A stretch of 64,000 nucleotides of DNA from Aurantiacibacter rhizosphaerae (lineage in GTDB: Bacteria > Pseudomonadota > Alphaproteobacteria > Sphingomonadales > Sphingomonadaceae): contig NZ_WUBR01000004.1 in NCBI RefSeq assembly GCF_009807005.1, forward strand, positions 141,647 through 205,646. Reading direction: 5' to 3'. The stretch's first letter is position 1. Each line of letters opens with the position of its first letter. Both the position numbers and the translations under genes were made by a program. A model generated the notes under the pieces. The model did no database searches and was not told where the DNA came from. It saw only the letters and a program-made list of their open reading frames with translations. Below, piece after piece: positions 25,209-34,161 of this stretch.

Positions 25209-25709
25209 ATGATCCGCATCACCAGTCTTGCCGCTTTATCTTTCCTCGCGCTTGCAGCTTGCGGAGATGCCGATACGCCGACAACGGGCTCCGAAGCAGT
25301 CGAAACTGCGGAAACACCCACGCAGGCATCTGCGAGTGCGCAGGATGCAACCACCGATCAGCAAACGGCCAGCGAGCCCGCGCCCGCACCTGCCGACGCC
25401 GAAACCACTGCCCGCAGCGACGGCCAGCGCGAGGTGCGCTGCCACATTACCAATGATCGCGGGCTCGATTTCGACCAGCAATGCCTTTTCCGCGCGCAGA
25501 GCAATGGAAGCTTCGCGCTTTCGAAGGCTGACGAGGCCCCGCTTTTTGAAAATATCACAATGGTAAATGTGTCAAAGACGGGCACCAATTCTGCAGAGGT
25601 GCGCGGGCTCACCACCGATGGCATCAATTCGCGCTGGGGCGAAGCCACCCGATCCACCGACGATCCCGCCTGCTGGACCGGCGCAGATTTCGAAGTGTGC
25701 GCCTATTGA
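25209..25709 (+). CDS. Putative lipoprotein with acidic Thr/Ala linker
   Basis: A 166-residue protein. Residues 1-18 are a lipoprotein signal with lipobox ALAAC, then a disordered acidic Thr/Ala/Pro linker to about residue 75. The folded part has four cysteines (CHITND, QQCLF, ACWTGADFEVCAY) that could form two disulfides, and ordered strands such as GLDFDQQCLF. A GGAG ribosome site lies before the ATG. No known family. It is divergent from cysS across the repeat-rich gap and converges with the DUF2939 gene. Confidence 0.75.
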   Translation: MIRITSLAALSFLALAACGDADTPTTGSEAVETAETPTQASASAQDATTDQQTASEPAPAPADAETTARSDGQREVRCHITNDRGLDFDQQCLFRAQSNGSFALSKADEAPLFENITMVNVSKTGTNSAEVRGLTTDGINSRWGEATRSTDDPACWTGADFEVCAY

Positions 25710-25715
25710 GGAATA

Positions 25716-26213
25716 TCAGGGCAATTCGAAGCCGGTCAGCTTCCAGTCCAGCCCATCCCGCGCAAACAGCAGGATCGGCCCGGCGGTGCCATCTTCAAAT
25801 GTGCCCACGGCGCGAAAATGGTCAAATCCCTCGCGCTCCACATCCCAATCGATGGATTGGCCGCGCAGCCGCTCTGGCAGCAAGCCGGCGGCAAGTGCGC
25901 CCGATGTTATCATCTTGCCAACGGCAGACGGTGTCAGCGCGCGGTCCGTTATACGCCAGCCCACCTGCTTTGCCACCGCGCTGCCAAGCTCGTCCAGCAG
26001 GCCGCCCTGGTCGATGTTCAACCGCGTAGCCTCGCTGATCTGATCGCTGACGGAGGCGCGGAAGGCGGGGAAATCCACCCTGCGCTCCAGCTCCGCCGTG
26101 TCGCCCGCCTTTGCTGCATCGGCCAGCCCCTTCATGGCGATCCATGGGGAGGCGAAATACCAGCCGCCGACGATGGCGACGACAAGGACCAGGAGCGCGA
26201 GAAGCTTTTTCAT
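25716..26213 (-). CDS. DUF2939 domain protein
   Basis: A 165-residue protein beginning at the ATG at 26213, which overlaps the cobT stop codon by one base (TGATG); an in-frame TTG precedes it. The N-terminus is a signal-anchor helix (KLLALLVLVVAIVGGWYFASP) followed by the DUF2939 pattern WIAMKGLADAAKAGDTAELERRVDFPAFRASVSDQI. The rest faces the periplasm. Function is unknown. The close coupling to cobT suggests joint expression but not necessarily a joint function. Confidence 0.82.
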   Translation of the reverse strand: MKKLLALLVLVVAIVGGWYFASPWIAMKGLADAAKAGDTAELERRVDFPAFRASVSDQISEATRLNIDQGGLLDELGSAVAKQVGWRITDRALTPSAVGKMITSGALAAGLLPERLRGQSIDWDVEREGFDHFRAVGTFEDGTAGPILLFARDGLDWKLTGFELP

Positions 26214-28036
26214 CAATCGACGTCGAACAGGTCTGCAAGCTGTTCGATAATCGTGCCGCCCAGCTGCTCTGCATCCATGATCGTCACCGCCTTCTTGTAA
26301 TAGCGGGTAACATCATGGCCGATGCCGATGGCGACAAGCTGTACCGGGCTGGCCTTCTCGATCCAGTCGATCACCTTGCGCAGATGCGCTTCCAGATAGC
26401 CTGCATTGTTCACGCTGAGGGTGGAATCATCCACCGGCGCGCCGTCTGAAATCACCATCAGGATGCGGCGGTCTTCCGGGCGGGCCAGCAGGCGTTCGTG
26501 CGCCCACAGCAATGCCTCTCCGTCGATATTTTCTTTCAGCAGGCCTTCGCGCATCATCAGGCCGAGGGAGCGGCGCGCGCGGCGCATCGGCTCATCCGCC
26601 TTCTTGTAGATGATATGGCGCAGATCGTTCAGGCGGCCCGGCTGATCCGGGCGGCCATCGCTCAGCCATTTTTCGCGGCTCTGCCCGCCTTTCCACGCGC
26701 GGGTGGTGAAGCCCAGCACCTCCACCTTCACGCCGCAACGTTCCAGCGTGCGGGCAAGGATATCGGCGCTGATCGCGGCGATGGAAATGGGGCGTCCGCG
26801 CATGGAGCCGGAATTGTCGATCAGCAGGGTGACGACGGTGTCCTTGAACTCCTGCTCCTGCTCCTGCTTGTAACTGAGCGAATGGCCTGGGCTGACCACC
26901 ACGCGCGCCAGACGGGCGGCATCCAGCAAGCCTTCTTCCTGATCGAAATCCCAGCTGCGGTTCTGCTGCGCCATCAGGCGGCGTTGCAGGCGGTTGGCAA
27001 GGCGGGTGGTAACTCCGCCAAGGCCTGCCAGCTGGCTGTCCAGATAGGCGCGCAGCCTGTCCAATTCCTCAAAATCGCACAGCTCCGTTGCCTCGACAAC
27101 TTCATCGAAACTGTTCGTATAGGCCTGATAATCAAAGCTGTCGGGCAAGTCCTGCCACGGCGCGTTGCGGCGCTGGGGTAGTTGCATTTCTTCGCCGTCA
27201 TCGCCTGGATCGCCTTCGGTAAGCTCGTCCTCACCGGGGGTCTGTTCGCCCTCGTCGCCTTCGCTTTCCTCGCCCTCTGCCCCCTCTGCGCGGGCTTCGG
27301 GCTGGTCGGACTGATCGGCGCCGTCCTGATCCTGATTGTCGTCCTGCGTTTCGTCCTGACCCTCTTCGGAATCCTCGTCATCGTCGAGGCCGTCGGTATT
27401 CTCCGGCTCCATCGGCACCATGTCGAGGTGGCGCAGCATGTCGAGGCCCAGCTTCTGAAAACCGTTCTGATCGTGCAGCAGATCGCGCAATTGCTCAAAA
27501 TCGTCGCCCGTGCGGCTTTCCACGAATTCGCGCACCATCTCCACCCCTTCACGCGCGGCGGCGGGGATCGGCTGGCCGGTCAATTGCTCTCGCAACATCA
27601 GGCCAAGCGCGGTGTGCAAGGGCACATCTTCCGCACTCGTGGCGCTGGCGATGGGATCGCCTGCCAGACGCCTGTCGTGCATCGCTTCCATATTGGTGCG
27701 CATGCCCGAATATTCGCTCTCGCCAATCGCCTCGTACCGGACGCGCTCGATCGTGTCATAACAGGCACGGGCATCCGCATCCTCAGGCCGCATTTTCGCA
27801 TGCAGGGCGCCGTCGTGATGGCGCAGCCGCAGGGCAAAGCTATCGGCAAAGCCGCGCGCCTCACGCGCCTGTTCAGGTGTGACATCGCGGCCCGGCATGG
27901 GCACGCGGGCGCTCTTGCCCTGCTGCGAAGGCTGATCGGCAGTCCAGCCGATCTCTACCTCAGGCTCATGCGCGATGGCACGCGCCGCACCGGTCAGCGC
28001 GACTTTAAAACGGTCGAGTGGGGATTCGTCAGACAT
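26213..28036 (-). CDS. cobT: Cobaltochelatase CobT-type VWA protein
   Basis: A 607-residue protein with the CobT layout: an N-terminal globular domain, an extremely acidic middle (about residues 225-295, Glu/Asp/Gln-rich) and a C-terminal von Willebrand A domain with the MIDAS motif DNSGSM and a later DGAPVDD. CobT works with the AAA+ partner CobS in inserting cobalt into hydrogenobyrinic acid diamide; similar proteins also serve other chelatase-like roles. No cobS is adjacent here, so the exact role is uncertain. Transcribed ahead of the DUF2939 gene. Confidence 0.9.
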   Translation of the reverse strand: MSDESPLDRFKVALTGAARAIAHEPEVEIGWTADQPSQQGKSARVPMPGRDVTPEQAREARGFADSFALRLRHHDGALHAKMRPEDADARACYDTIERVRYEAIGESEYSGMRTNMEAMHDRRLAGDPIASATSAEDVPLHTALGLMLREQLTGQPIPAAAREGVEMVREFVESRTGDDFEQLRDLLHDQNGFQKLGLDMLRHLDMVPMEPENTDGLDDDEDSEEGQDETQDDNQDQDGADQSDQPEARAEGAEGEESEGDEGEQTPGEDELTEGDPGDDGEEMQLPQRRNAPWQDLPDSFDYQAYTNSFDEVVEATELCDFEELDRLRAYLDSQLAGLGGVTTRLANRLQRRLMAQQNRSWDFDQEEGLLDAARLARVVVSPGHSLSYKQEQEQEFKDTVVTLLIDNSGSMRGRPISIAAISADILARTLERCGVKVEVLGFTTRAWKGGQSREKWLSDGRPDQPGRLNDLRHIIYKKADEPMRRARRSLGLMMREGLLKENIDGEALLWAHERLLARPEDRRILMVISDGAPVDDSTLSVNNAGYLEAHLRKVIDWIEKASPVQLVAIGIGHDVTRYYKKAVTIMDAEQLGGTIIEQLADLFDVD

Positions 28037-28102
28037 CAGTGAAGCTCTTTCAAGCGCGCTGCCTAGAGATAGAGCCGCACCATGCGCAAGGGTCTATAGC
28101 TT

Positions 28103-28822
28103 CTAAAGCACGGCCCCTGCACCAAAGACGCTGATCAGCAGCGGATCGTTGGTGGCTTGCGGATTGCGGCGAATGGCCGATTCCTCAAATCCCATCTCCG
28201 TCCAGATGGCATTGTCCACCTGCCCGGCAAGATTACGCGCCACGCCGCCCACGTCGATGCCTGTCAGCCCGGTCAGCAATTCCGCCACCAGCGGCTCATT
28301 GGCAAGGCGCATTGCATCGCCCAGTTCGGGCACCATCGCATCCACCAGTGTTACGCCCAGGTCATTGCGCAGGAAGGACGTGGCAGCAGTCGGCCCGCCG
28401 TTCACGAGCGCAATGGCGTTCTGGATGCCGATCACGCGCACGGCATCCGCCACGATGGGCGCGGCGCGCTCTGCCCCTTCGATGGCGATATCGGCAAATG
28501 CACCTTCCAGACGGTTCTTGAACAGGGTGGAGGTGAGGATGCTGGCGACGACACCGCCGCGCGATCCGATGAGGTTGGAGAGGCCCAGCGATGCAACCTG
28601 CTCATCCCAATAACCACCCGGCGCCGTCAGCCGGGCAAAGGCGCGCTCGCTTGAAATATAGAGCAGGCGGCGGATCGCATCGGTCAGGCTGAAACCGCCG
28701 AAACTCTGGCAAGCGGGCAGCAACAATGCGCTGGATGCCAGCGCGCCGCCCATAAAGGCGCGGCGGCCCATAATGCCGGAAGAGGTGCCGGATTTGGCGG
28801 AAAGATTGGTCAATTCGGTCAT
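28103..28822 (-). CDS. DUF4197 domain protein with twin-arginine-like lipoprotein signal
   Basis: A 239-residue protein from the ATG at 28822, chosen because GGAG lies at a suitable distance. The N-terminus contains GRRAFMGGALASSALLLPAC, which reads as a twin-arginine-style signal ending in a lipobox cysteine. The rest is a helical DUF4197 domain (AIRRLLYISSERAFARL ... GGVARNLAGQVDNAIWTEMGFEE). Such proteins are probably periplasmic; the biological role is unknown. It is divergent from priA, 53 bp away, and 66 bp upstream of cobT. Confidence 0.83.
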   Translation of the reverse strand: MTELTNLSAKSGTSSGIMGRRAFMGGALASSALLLPACQSFGGFSLTDAIRRLLYISSERAFARLTAPGGYWDEQVASLGLSNLIGSRGGVVASILTSTLFKNRLEGAFADIAIEGAERAAPIVADAVRVIGIQNAIALVNGGPTAATSFLRNDLGVTLVDAMVPELGDAMRLANEPLVAELLTGLTGIDVGGVARNLAGQVDNAIWTEMGFEESAIRRNPQATNDPLLISVFGAGAVL

Positions 28823-28875
28823 AAGGCAACTCATCTCCTTGCAGGCAGGGTAATGCCCGCCCCATATGGCTGACA

Positions 28876-31047
28876 ATGCCTGCATCCCGCGTCCGCCTCC
28901 TGGTCATGAATGCCGCGCTCGGTCCGCTCGATTACCGGGTGCCTGAGGGCATGGATGTCGAACATGGATCGGTCGTGGTCGCTCCGCTGGGGCCGCGTCA
29001 GGTCACAGGTATAGTCTGGGAAGATGAACGCCTGCCAACCGATCCGGTGCCCGAGAACAAGCTGCGTCCTCTTCTGGGCGTGCTGGAGGTCCCGCCGGTT
29101 CGGGCAGAACTGCGGCGGCTGATCGAATGGACGGCGGAATATTACGTCGCCCCGCTCGCCGCCGTGGCGCGCATGGTGATCGCCAGCGGCGGCGCGCTGC
29201 GCGGTCCTGCCACCATGACGGAATACCGGCTGACCGGCGGCGCGCCCGAACGCATGACGCCGCAACGCCAACAGGCGATAGAGGCGCTGGAGGGTGAGCA
29301 GGCCACGATCCGTGAGCTATCGGGCCTCGCTGGGGTATCCGAAGCCGTGCTGCGCGGGCTGGTGAACCAGGGCGTGCTGGAACCTGTCGAGGTGGATGTC
29401 GACCGCCCCTACCCACGCGCGCATGCCGACTATCATCAGCCCGATTTATCCGCTGACCAACGCGAGGTTTCTGACCGGCTGGTGGAGGCCGTGCAAGCCA
29501 GGAAATTCGCGCCCATCCTGCTGGATGGCGTGACAGGCTCCGGCAAAACGGAGACCTATTTCGAAGCCATCGCGGCGGCCATCGCGGCAGACCGGCAGGT
29601 GCTGGTGATGCTGCCTGAGATCGCGCTGACGGAAAACTTTCTCAGCCGGTTCGAGGCGCGCTTCGGCGCTGCGCCAGTCGTGTGGCATTCCTCGCTGAAA
29701 TCCACCGAACGCCGCCGCGCGTGGCGCGCCATCGCCAGCGGGGAAGCGCAGGTGGTGGTGGGCGCGCGCTCTGCCCTGTTCCTGCCTTACGCCAACCTCG
29801 GCCTGATCGTGGTGGACGAGGCGCATGAGATCAGTTTCAAGCAGGACGAAGGCGTGCGCTACAATGCCCGCGACGTGGCCGTGATGCGCGCGCGGTTCGA
29901 GAAGATGCCCGTCATCCTCGCCAGCGCCACGCCCGCGCTGGAAAGCCTGCACATGGCCGATACCGGCATCTACGAGAAACTGGTGCTGCCCAGCCGTTTC
30001 GGCGGCGCGCAATTGCCCGATATCCAGCTGGTGGACCTGACGGAGGAAAAGCCTGGCAGCGGCGCGTGGATTTCCCCGCCATTGCGCCGCGCGCTGTTCG
30101 ACAGGCTGGAAAAGGGCGAGCAATCGCTGCTGTTCCTCAACCGCCGCGGCTATGCCCCGCTGACGTTGTGCCGCCATTGCGGGTTTCGCTTCCAGTGCCC
30201 CAATTGCAGTGCCTGGCTGGTGGAGCATCGCCTTTCGAAGCGCCTCGCCTGTCACCATTGCGGGCATGAAACGCAGCCGCCAGAAACATGCCCCGATTGC
30301 GGCGAGCCCGATTGCCTTGTCGCTTGCGGCCCCGGTGTAGAGCGGATTGCGGACGAAGTCGCCGAGATGCTGCCCGATGCGCGCGTTGCCGTGGTCACCT
30401 CCGATACGCTCAACAGTCCTGAAAAAGCCGCCGAATTCGTCGCCATGGCGGAGGCCAAGGCTATAGACGTGATTGTTGGCACGCAGCTTGTTACCAAGGG
30501 CTTCCATTTCCCTGAACTGACCCTTGTGGGCGTGATCGATGCCGACCTCGGCCTGGAAGGCGGCGATCTTCGCGCGGCGGAACGGACATATCAGCAGGTG
30601 GCGCAGGTGGCCGGGCGTGCCGGGCGCGGCGCGAAGCCGGGCGAAGTGCTGATCCAGACGCGCCACCCCGAAGCTCCGGTGATCGCCGCGCTGGAAGCTG
30701 GCGACCGCGATGCCTTTTACGAGGCTGAAACCGAGGCACGTCGCTATGCCGGGGCACCCCCGTTCGGGAGATGGGCCGCCATCATCATCTCAAGCGAGGA
30801 TGAGCGAGAGGCGCGCGAGGCTGCCAACCGCCTTGGCGATACGCGCCCTCACCTTGATGATGTGCAGGTGCTTGGCCCTGCGCCTGCGCCACTGGCGTTG
30901 CTGCGAAACCGCTATCGCTTTCGCCTGTTGCTTAATGCCAGAAGGAGCGCGGATCTGCAGCAGGTGATCCGCCACTGGCTGTCCGGCATTGATCACCCGC
31001 CAGGCGTGCGCATTGGCGTGGATATCGATCCTTACAGTTTCGTTTGA
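28876..31047 (+). CDS. priA: Primosomal protein N' (PriA helicase)
   Basis: A 723-residue replication-restart helicase. An N-terminal 3'-end-binding domain precedes the motor; Walker A is TGSGKT (GVTGSGKTETY) and the Walker B box is DEAH (VVDEAHEISFK). The zinc-binding region has eight cysteines in pairs (CRHC, CPNC, CHHC, CPDC), and the C-terminal helicase motifs follow, such as GTQLVTKGFHFP and AGRAGRG. PriA reloads the replisome at stalled forks. Length is typical. Confidence 0.96.
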   Translation: MPASRVRLLVMNAALGPLDYRVPEGMDVEHGSVVVAPLGPRQVTGIVWEDERLPTDPVPENKLRPLLGVLEVPPVRAELRRLIEWTAEYYVAPLAAVARMVIASGGALRGPATMTEYRLTGGAPERMTPQRQQAIEALEGEQATIRELSGLAGVSEAVLRGLVNQGVLEPVEVDVDRPYPRAHADYHQPDLSADQREVSDRLVEAVQARKFAPILLDGVTGSGKTETYFEAIAAAIAADRQVLVMLPEIALTENFLSRFEARFGAAPVVWHSSLKSTERRRAWRAIASGEAQVVVGARSALFLPYANLGLIVVDEAHEISFKQDEGVRYNARDVAVMRARFEKMPVILASATPALESLHMADTGIYEKLVLPSRFGGAQLPDIQLVDLTEEKPGSGAWISPPLRRALFDRLEKGEQSLLFLNRRGYAPLTLCRHCGFRFQCPNCSAWLVEHRLSKRLACHHCGHETQPPETCPDCGEPDCLVACGPGVERIADEVAEMLPDARVAVVTSDTLNSPEKAAEFVAMAEAKAIDVIVGTQLVTKGFHFPELTLVGVIDADLGLEGGDLRAAERTYQQVAQVAGRAGRGAKPGEVLIQTRHPEAPVIAALEAGDRDAFYEAETEARRYAGAPPFGRWAAIIISSEDEREAREAANRLGDTRPHLDDVQVLGPAPAPLALLRNRYRFRLLLNARRSADLQQVIRHWLSGIDHPPGVRIGVDIDPYSFV

Positions 31048-31102
31048 TGCGTAAAGTTGCCGCCAACCGTCAGCCCCAAAACCCACGCGAAACGGCGCGA
31101 AC

Positions 31103-31131
31103 TTGATTTTTTAAGCATTTCTGGCTATAAG
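31103..31131 (+). promoter_or_regulatory. Candidate sigma-70 promoter of the LOV histidine kinase gene
   Basis: TTGATT (31103-31108) and TATAAG (31126-31131) are spaced by 17 bp in an AT-rich stretch about 50 bp upstream of the LOV kinase ATG at 31180. Both hexamers fit the housekeeping consensus well. Transcription would start near 31138. Confidence 0.55.
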
Positions 31132-31179
31132 TAAAATTTCAACGAAATCAATAATTTAAGAAGAACGCGGGACGACGAA

Positions 31180-32214
31180 ATGTTTGATCCGGAGAATCCT
31201 CCGCCTATTCCCAAAGGATTTTCTCGGGAGACGATGGAAGATCTCCCTTTTGCACTGGTGATTGCCGATGCGCAACTGCCGGACATGCCGCTGATCTATG
31301 TGAACAGCGCCTTCGAACGCGTTACGGGCCATTACGGCAAGAACGTGATCGGGCGCAATTGCCGCTTTCTTCAGGGTGAGAATACGGACGATGCTGACCG
31401 TACTGCCATTCGCGAAGCCTTGAGCCGGGGTGAGGAGCTGACGATCGATATTGTGAACTATCGCGCCACTGGCGAGGAGTTCATCAATCGCTTGCTGCTG
31501 TCACCCTTACGGCAGGATGGAGAGGTCACGCATTTCCTCGGCATCCAGTCGGAACAGCCCAAGGACAAGGCCTTTGCAGAGCGCGCCGCCAGGCTGGATG
31601 AGCAACTGCGCGAGGTTCAGCACCGTGTGAAAAACCACCTCTCGCTGCTGCTGTCGCTGATCCGGATGGAATCGAAAAAGGGCGAGAACACCAAATCTTC
31701 GCTGGATGTGCTGGCCAACCGGGTTGAGGCGCTGAACCTGCTTTATGACGAATTCTCTCGTCCCGACCAGACTGAGAACAATTCGGTGGCGCTGGGCGCC
31801 TATATCTCCCGCGTCTGCAGCGCGCTCAACATGCTGGACGGGCATCGCGAAGTGCGCATGAACCTGGAGATGGACGAATTTCGCGCCACGGTGGATTCCG
31901 CCTCGCAGATGGGTCTGCTGGTTTCCGAACTGCTTACCAATGCCTTGCAGCACGCGTTCGAATTGGAGCATGAAGGCATGGTGGATGTTCGACTGTGGAA
32001 TTCGGACGCGGACGATGCGATCTGCCTTCAAGTGTCTGACAATGGCCTGGGCATTCCGCAGGAAATAGATTGGCCCAATGATGGCAGTCTTGGTGCCCGG
32101 ATCGTGCGTGAGCTGGTAAAGCGGCTGTCTGGTGAACTGAGCGTGGAAACCGGCCAAACCGGGACCACGGTAACGATCACCTTTCCCAAGAGCGCGTTGT
32201 CCACCAGCGGTTGA
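31180..32214 (+). CDS. LOV-domain blue-light histidine kinase (EL346-like)
   Basis: A 344-residue soluble sensor kinase. Residues about 20-125 are a LOV-type PAS domain with the photoactive Cys61 in the motif GRNCRFLQ, which forms the flavin adduct in blue light. A HisKA_2-type helical region follows, with the phospho-acceptor His148 (QHRVKNHLSLLLSL), then a HATPase_c domain (ELLTNALQHAF and DNGLGIP). The length and domain order resemble EL346, the monomeric LOV kinase described from Erythrobacter litoralis. No response-regulator gene is adjacent, so the partner is not in this window. A likely sigma-70 promoter lies just upstream. Confidence 0.93.
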   Translation: MFDPENPPPIPKGFSRETMEDLPFALVIADAQLPDMPLIYVNSAFERVTGHYGKNVIGRNCRFLQGENTDDADRTAIREALSRGEELTIDIVNYRATGEEFINRLLLSPLRQDGEVTHFLGIQSEQPKDKAFAERAARLDEQLREVQHRVKNHLSLLLSLIRMESKKGENTKSSLDVLANRVEALNLLYDEFSRPDQTENNSVALGAYISRVCSALNMLDGHREVRMNLEMDEFRATVDSASQMGLLVSELLTNALQHAFELEHEGMVDVRLWNSDADDAICLQVSDNGLGIPQEIDWPNDGSLGARIVRELVKRLSGELSVETGQTGTTVTITFPKSALSTSG

Positions 32215-32397
32215 TCACAACGGCAGAAACCTTTGCAAAAAGTTCGCGATTTTGCTCATTCTTGTACGTTAATTTCATTTGAAACGAAGGTTTTGTAACG
32301 AAACTAATCACTCGGCTGATCGTGCAAAACCAACCATTTACCGTATTGAGTTGAGGGGCTTAGTCCCTTACGTTCCCGGTCTGGACTGGAGAAAAAC

Positions 32398-34023
32398 ATG
32401 ATGAAACGCGCACTTGCCGCACTTGCTGCGACAACTTCCCTTGCCTTGGCTCCCGCTGCCTTCGCCGCCGATTGGTTCCGGGCAGAGACAGAACACTTCA
32501 TCGTCTATGCCGAGGATGATCAGGACGACACGGTAGAATTCGCCCAGGATCTTGAGCGGCTGGACGAGGTGCTGAGCCTTTTCACCGGGGTCAAGACCGA
32601 TGCAGAGCCCTTGCCTGAATCTTCCAAGGTCACGGTTTTCCGCTTTGGCGAGACGTCGGATATGTCGGTTCTGCTGGCAGGCAATCGCAACACCGGCGTT
32701 GGCGGCTTCTTCATCGGCCGCGCCAACGGTTCGGTCGCCTTCGTACCGCGCCAGCGCAACAAGCGCCGCGACCGCAGCCTGCGCAACGCGATTGACGAGG
32801 ACATGATGCTGGATCCCAAGGCCACGCTGTTCCACGAATACGTGCACTACTTCATGTTCCAGCACGCCGATGCGCCCTACCCGCTGTGGTATAGCGAAGG
32901 CTTTGCAGAGCTTTTCTCCAACCTGGAATTCAACGAGGACGATTTCGTCATCGGTGACGTGCCGACATGGCGCAGTGCCTCGCTGACGACGATCCCGATC
33001 GACCTTGAGAAGACCTTCGATCCCCCGGCACGCGGTGATCGAACCACGGTGGGCCGCACCTATGCGCACGGCTGGTTGATCGCCAGCCACCTGAACCTGA
33101 ACCCGGAACGCCGCGGCCAGATGAGCGAATACATGGTCGCCATCGGCGAAGGCTTGTCCCCGATGGAAGCTGCGGAGCGTGCCTTTGGCGATCTCGACGT
33201 GCTGCATGACGAGCTGGAAGAATTCCGCCGCGGCGCGGCCCGCACCCTGCGCGTGCCCTACGCCGTGAATGCAGAGCCTGAGGTAGAAGTGCGCAAGCTG
33301 AACGAAGCGCAGGCTGCCCGCATGGAAACGATGATCAAGTCCAAGCGCGGCGTGGACGAGGACCGGGCAGAGCGCGTGGTTCGTGAAGCGCGCAAGCTGG
33401 TGGCGCAATATCCGCAAAGCCCCGAAGTCCTGCTGACAGCGACGGAGGCTGAGTTCGACGCCCGCAATTATAACGAGGCCGAACGCCTTGCTTCGCAATT
33501 GCTGGCGCTGGACCCGCAATCCACGGAAGCGGCCAATTTCTACGCCGCAGTCGCGCTGCGCCGTTCTTTCGAGGATCCTTCACAGCTGGCAGAGGCGCGC
33601 AGCCGGTTTGCCGCTGCAAACAAGCTGGAAACCGATCACGCCTTTCCGCTCTATGGCTATTACCTGACGTACCTGTTTGACGAGAGCCAGCCGATCCCCG
33701 ACCAGGCGAAAATCGCCCTGGAAGCGGCCTTCAGCTATGCCCCGTTTGACATCAATGTTCGCCAGGCGCTGATCCACATGCTGCTGAAGGAAGATCGCGC
33801 GAACGAGGCACGCATCGTGGGCGCATCCTTCCTCAATGATAATTCCGGCTATTCCTGCATGCTTCGCAAGAAGTTCGATGAATATTCCGCCGGTGACAAG
33901 GAGCCGCTTCTCGAAGAAGTGCGTCCTGATCATCCGGGCGATTACATGGACGAAGCCGCGCAAGAGGCACGTCAGAAAGAAACCGAGGCCGAGATCGAAA
34001 AGTACGGCTGCGAAACCGACTGA
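32398..34023 (+). CDS. Exported putative zinc metallopeptidase with helical repeats
   Basis: A 541-residue exported protein. A signal peptide occupies residues 1-23 (MMKRALAALAATTSLALAPA, then AFAA). A putative gluzincin motif HEYVH occupies residues 146-150, with the third ligand candidate Glu167 or Glu171 in WYSEGFAELF downstream. The C-terminal half (about residues 300-530) is alpha-helical with TPR-like units (EAERLASQLLALDPQSTEAANFYAAVAL and so on). A zinc peptidase acting in the periplasm is the straightforward reading; activity has not been shown. A strong terminator closes the gene, so it is not co-transcribed with the photolyase. Confidence 0.78.
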   Translation: MMKRALAALAATTSLALAPAAFAADWFRAETEHFIVYAEDDQDDTVEFAQDLERLDEVLSLFTGVKTDAEPLPESSKVTVFRFGETSDMSVLLAGNRNTGVGGFFIGRANGSVAFVPRQRNKRRDRSLRNAIDEDMMLDPKATLFHEYVHYFMFQHADAPYPLWYSEGFAELFSNLEFNEDDFVIGDVPTWRSASLTTIPIDLEKTFDPPARGDRTTVGRTYAHGWLIASHLNLNPERRGQMSEYMVAIGEGLSPMEAAERAFGDLDVLHDELEEFRRGAARTLRVPYAVNAEPEVEVRKLNEAQAARMETMIKSKRGVDEDRAERVVREARKLVAQYPQSPEVLLTATEAEFDARNYNEAERLASQLLALDPQSTEAANFYAAVALRRSFEDPSQLAEARSRFAAANKLETDHAFPLYGYYLTYLFDESQPIPDQAKIALEAAFSYAPFDINVRQALIHMLLKEDRANEARIVGASFLNDNSGYSCMLRKKFDEYSAGDKEPLLEEVRPDHPGDYMDEAAQEARQKETEAEIEKYGCETD

Positions 34024-34048
34024 CGCTGAAACTCTGATCGTTTAAGAA

Positions 34049-34094
34049 AGAGCATCGAATGCGGCTTGGGCTGCGTTCGGTGCTCTTCTTGTTT
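34049..34094 (+). terminator. Strong rho-independent terminator after the metallopeptidase-like gene
   Basis: A 17-bp stem (34049-34065 with 34070-34086; three G-U pairs) and a TTGG loop are followed by TCTTGTTT. It lies inside the frame that stays open upstream of the photolyase, which argues for a photolyase start at 34123 or 34162 instead of 34066. Confidence 0.85.
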
Positions 34095-34161
34095 GGGTCG
34101 AAGATGCACGGGCTTTGGTCCAATGTCTGGCACCAGTCCCGCGGGCCAGCGTTGCCAACGC

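Noticed and set aside
24824..25354. N-terminal extension of CysS by 177 codons
   Set aside because: It crosses the intergenic repeats and the divergent lipoprotein gene; CysS proteins begin near the ATG at 24823.
29446..30666. Minus-strand open frame of 406 codons opposite priA
   Set aside because: PriA is complete on the plus strand; the reverse product lacks motifs and has no ribosome site.
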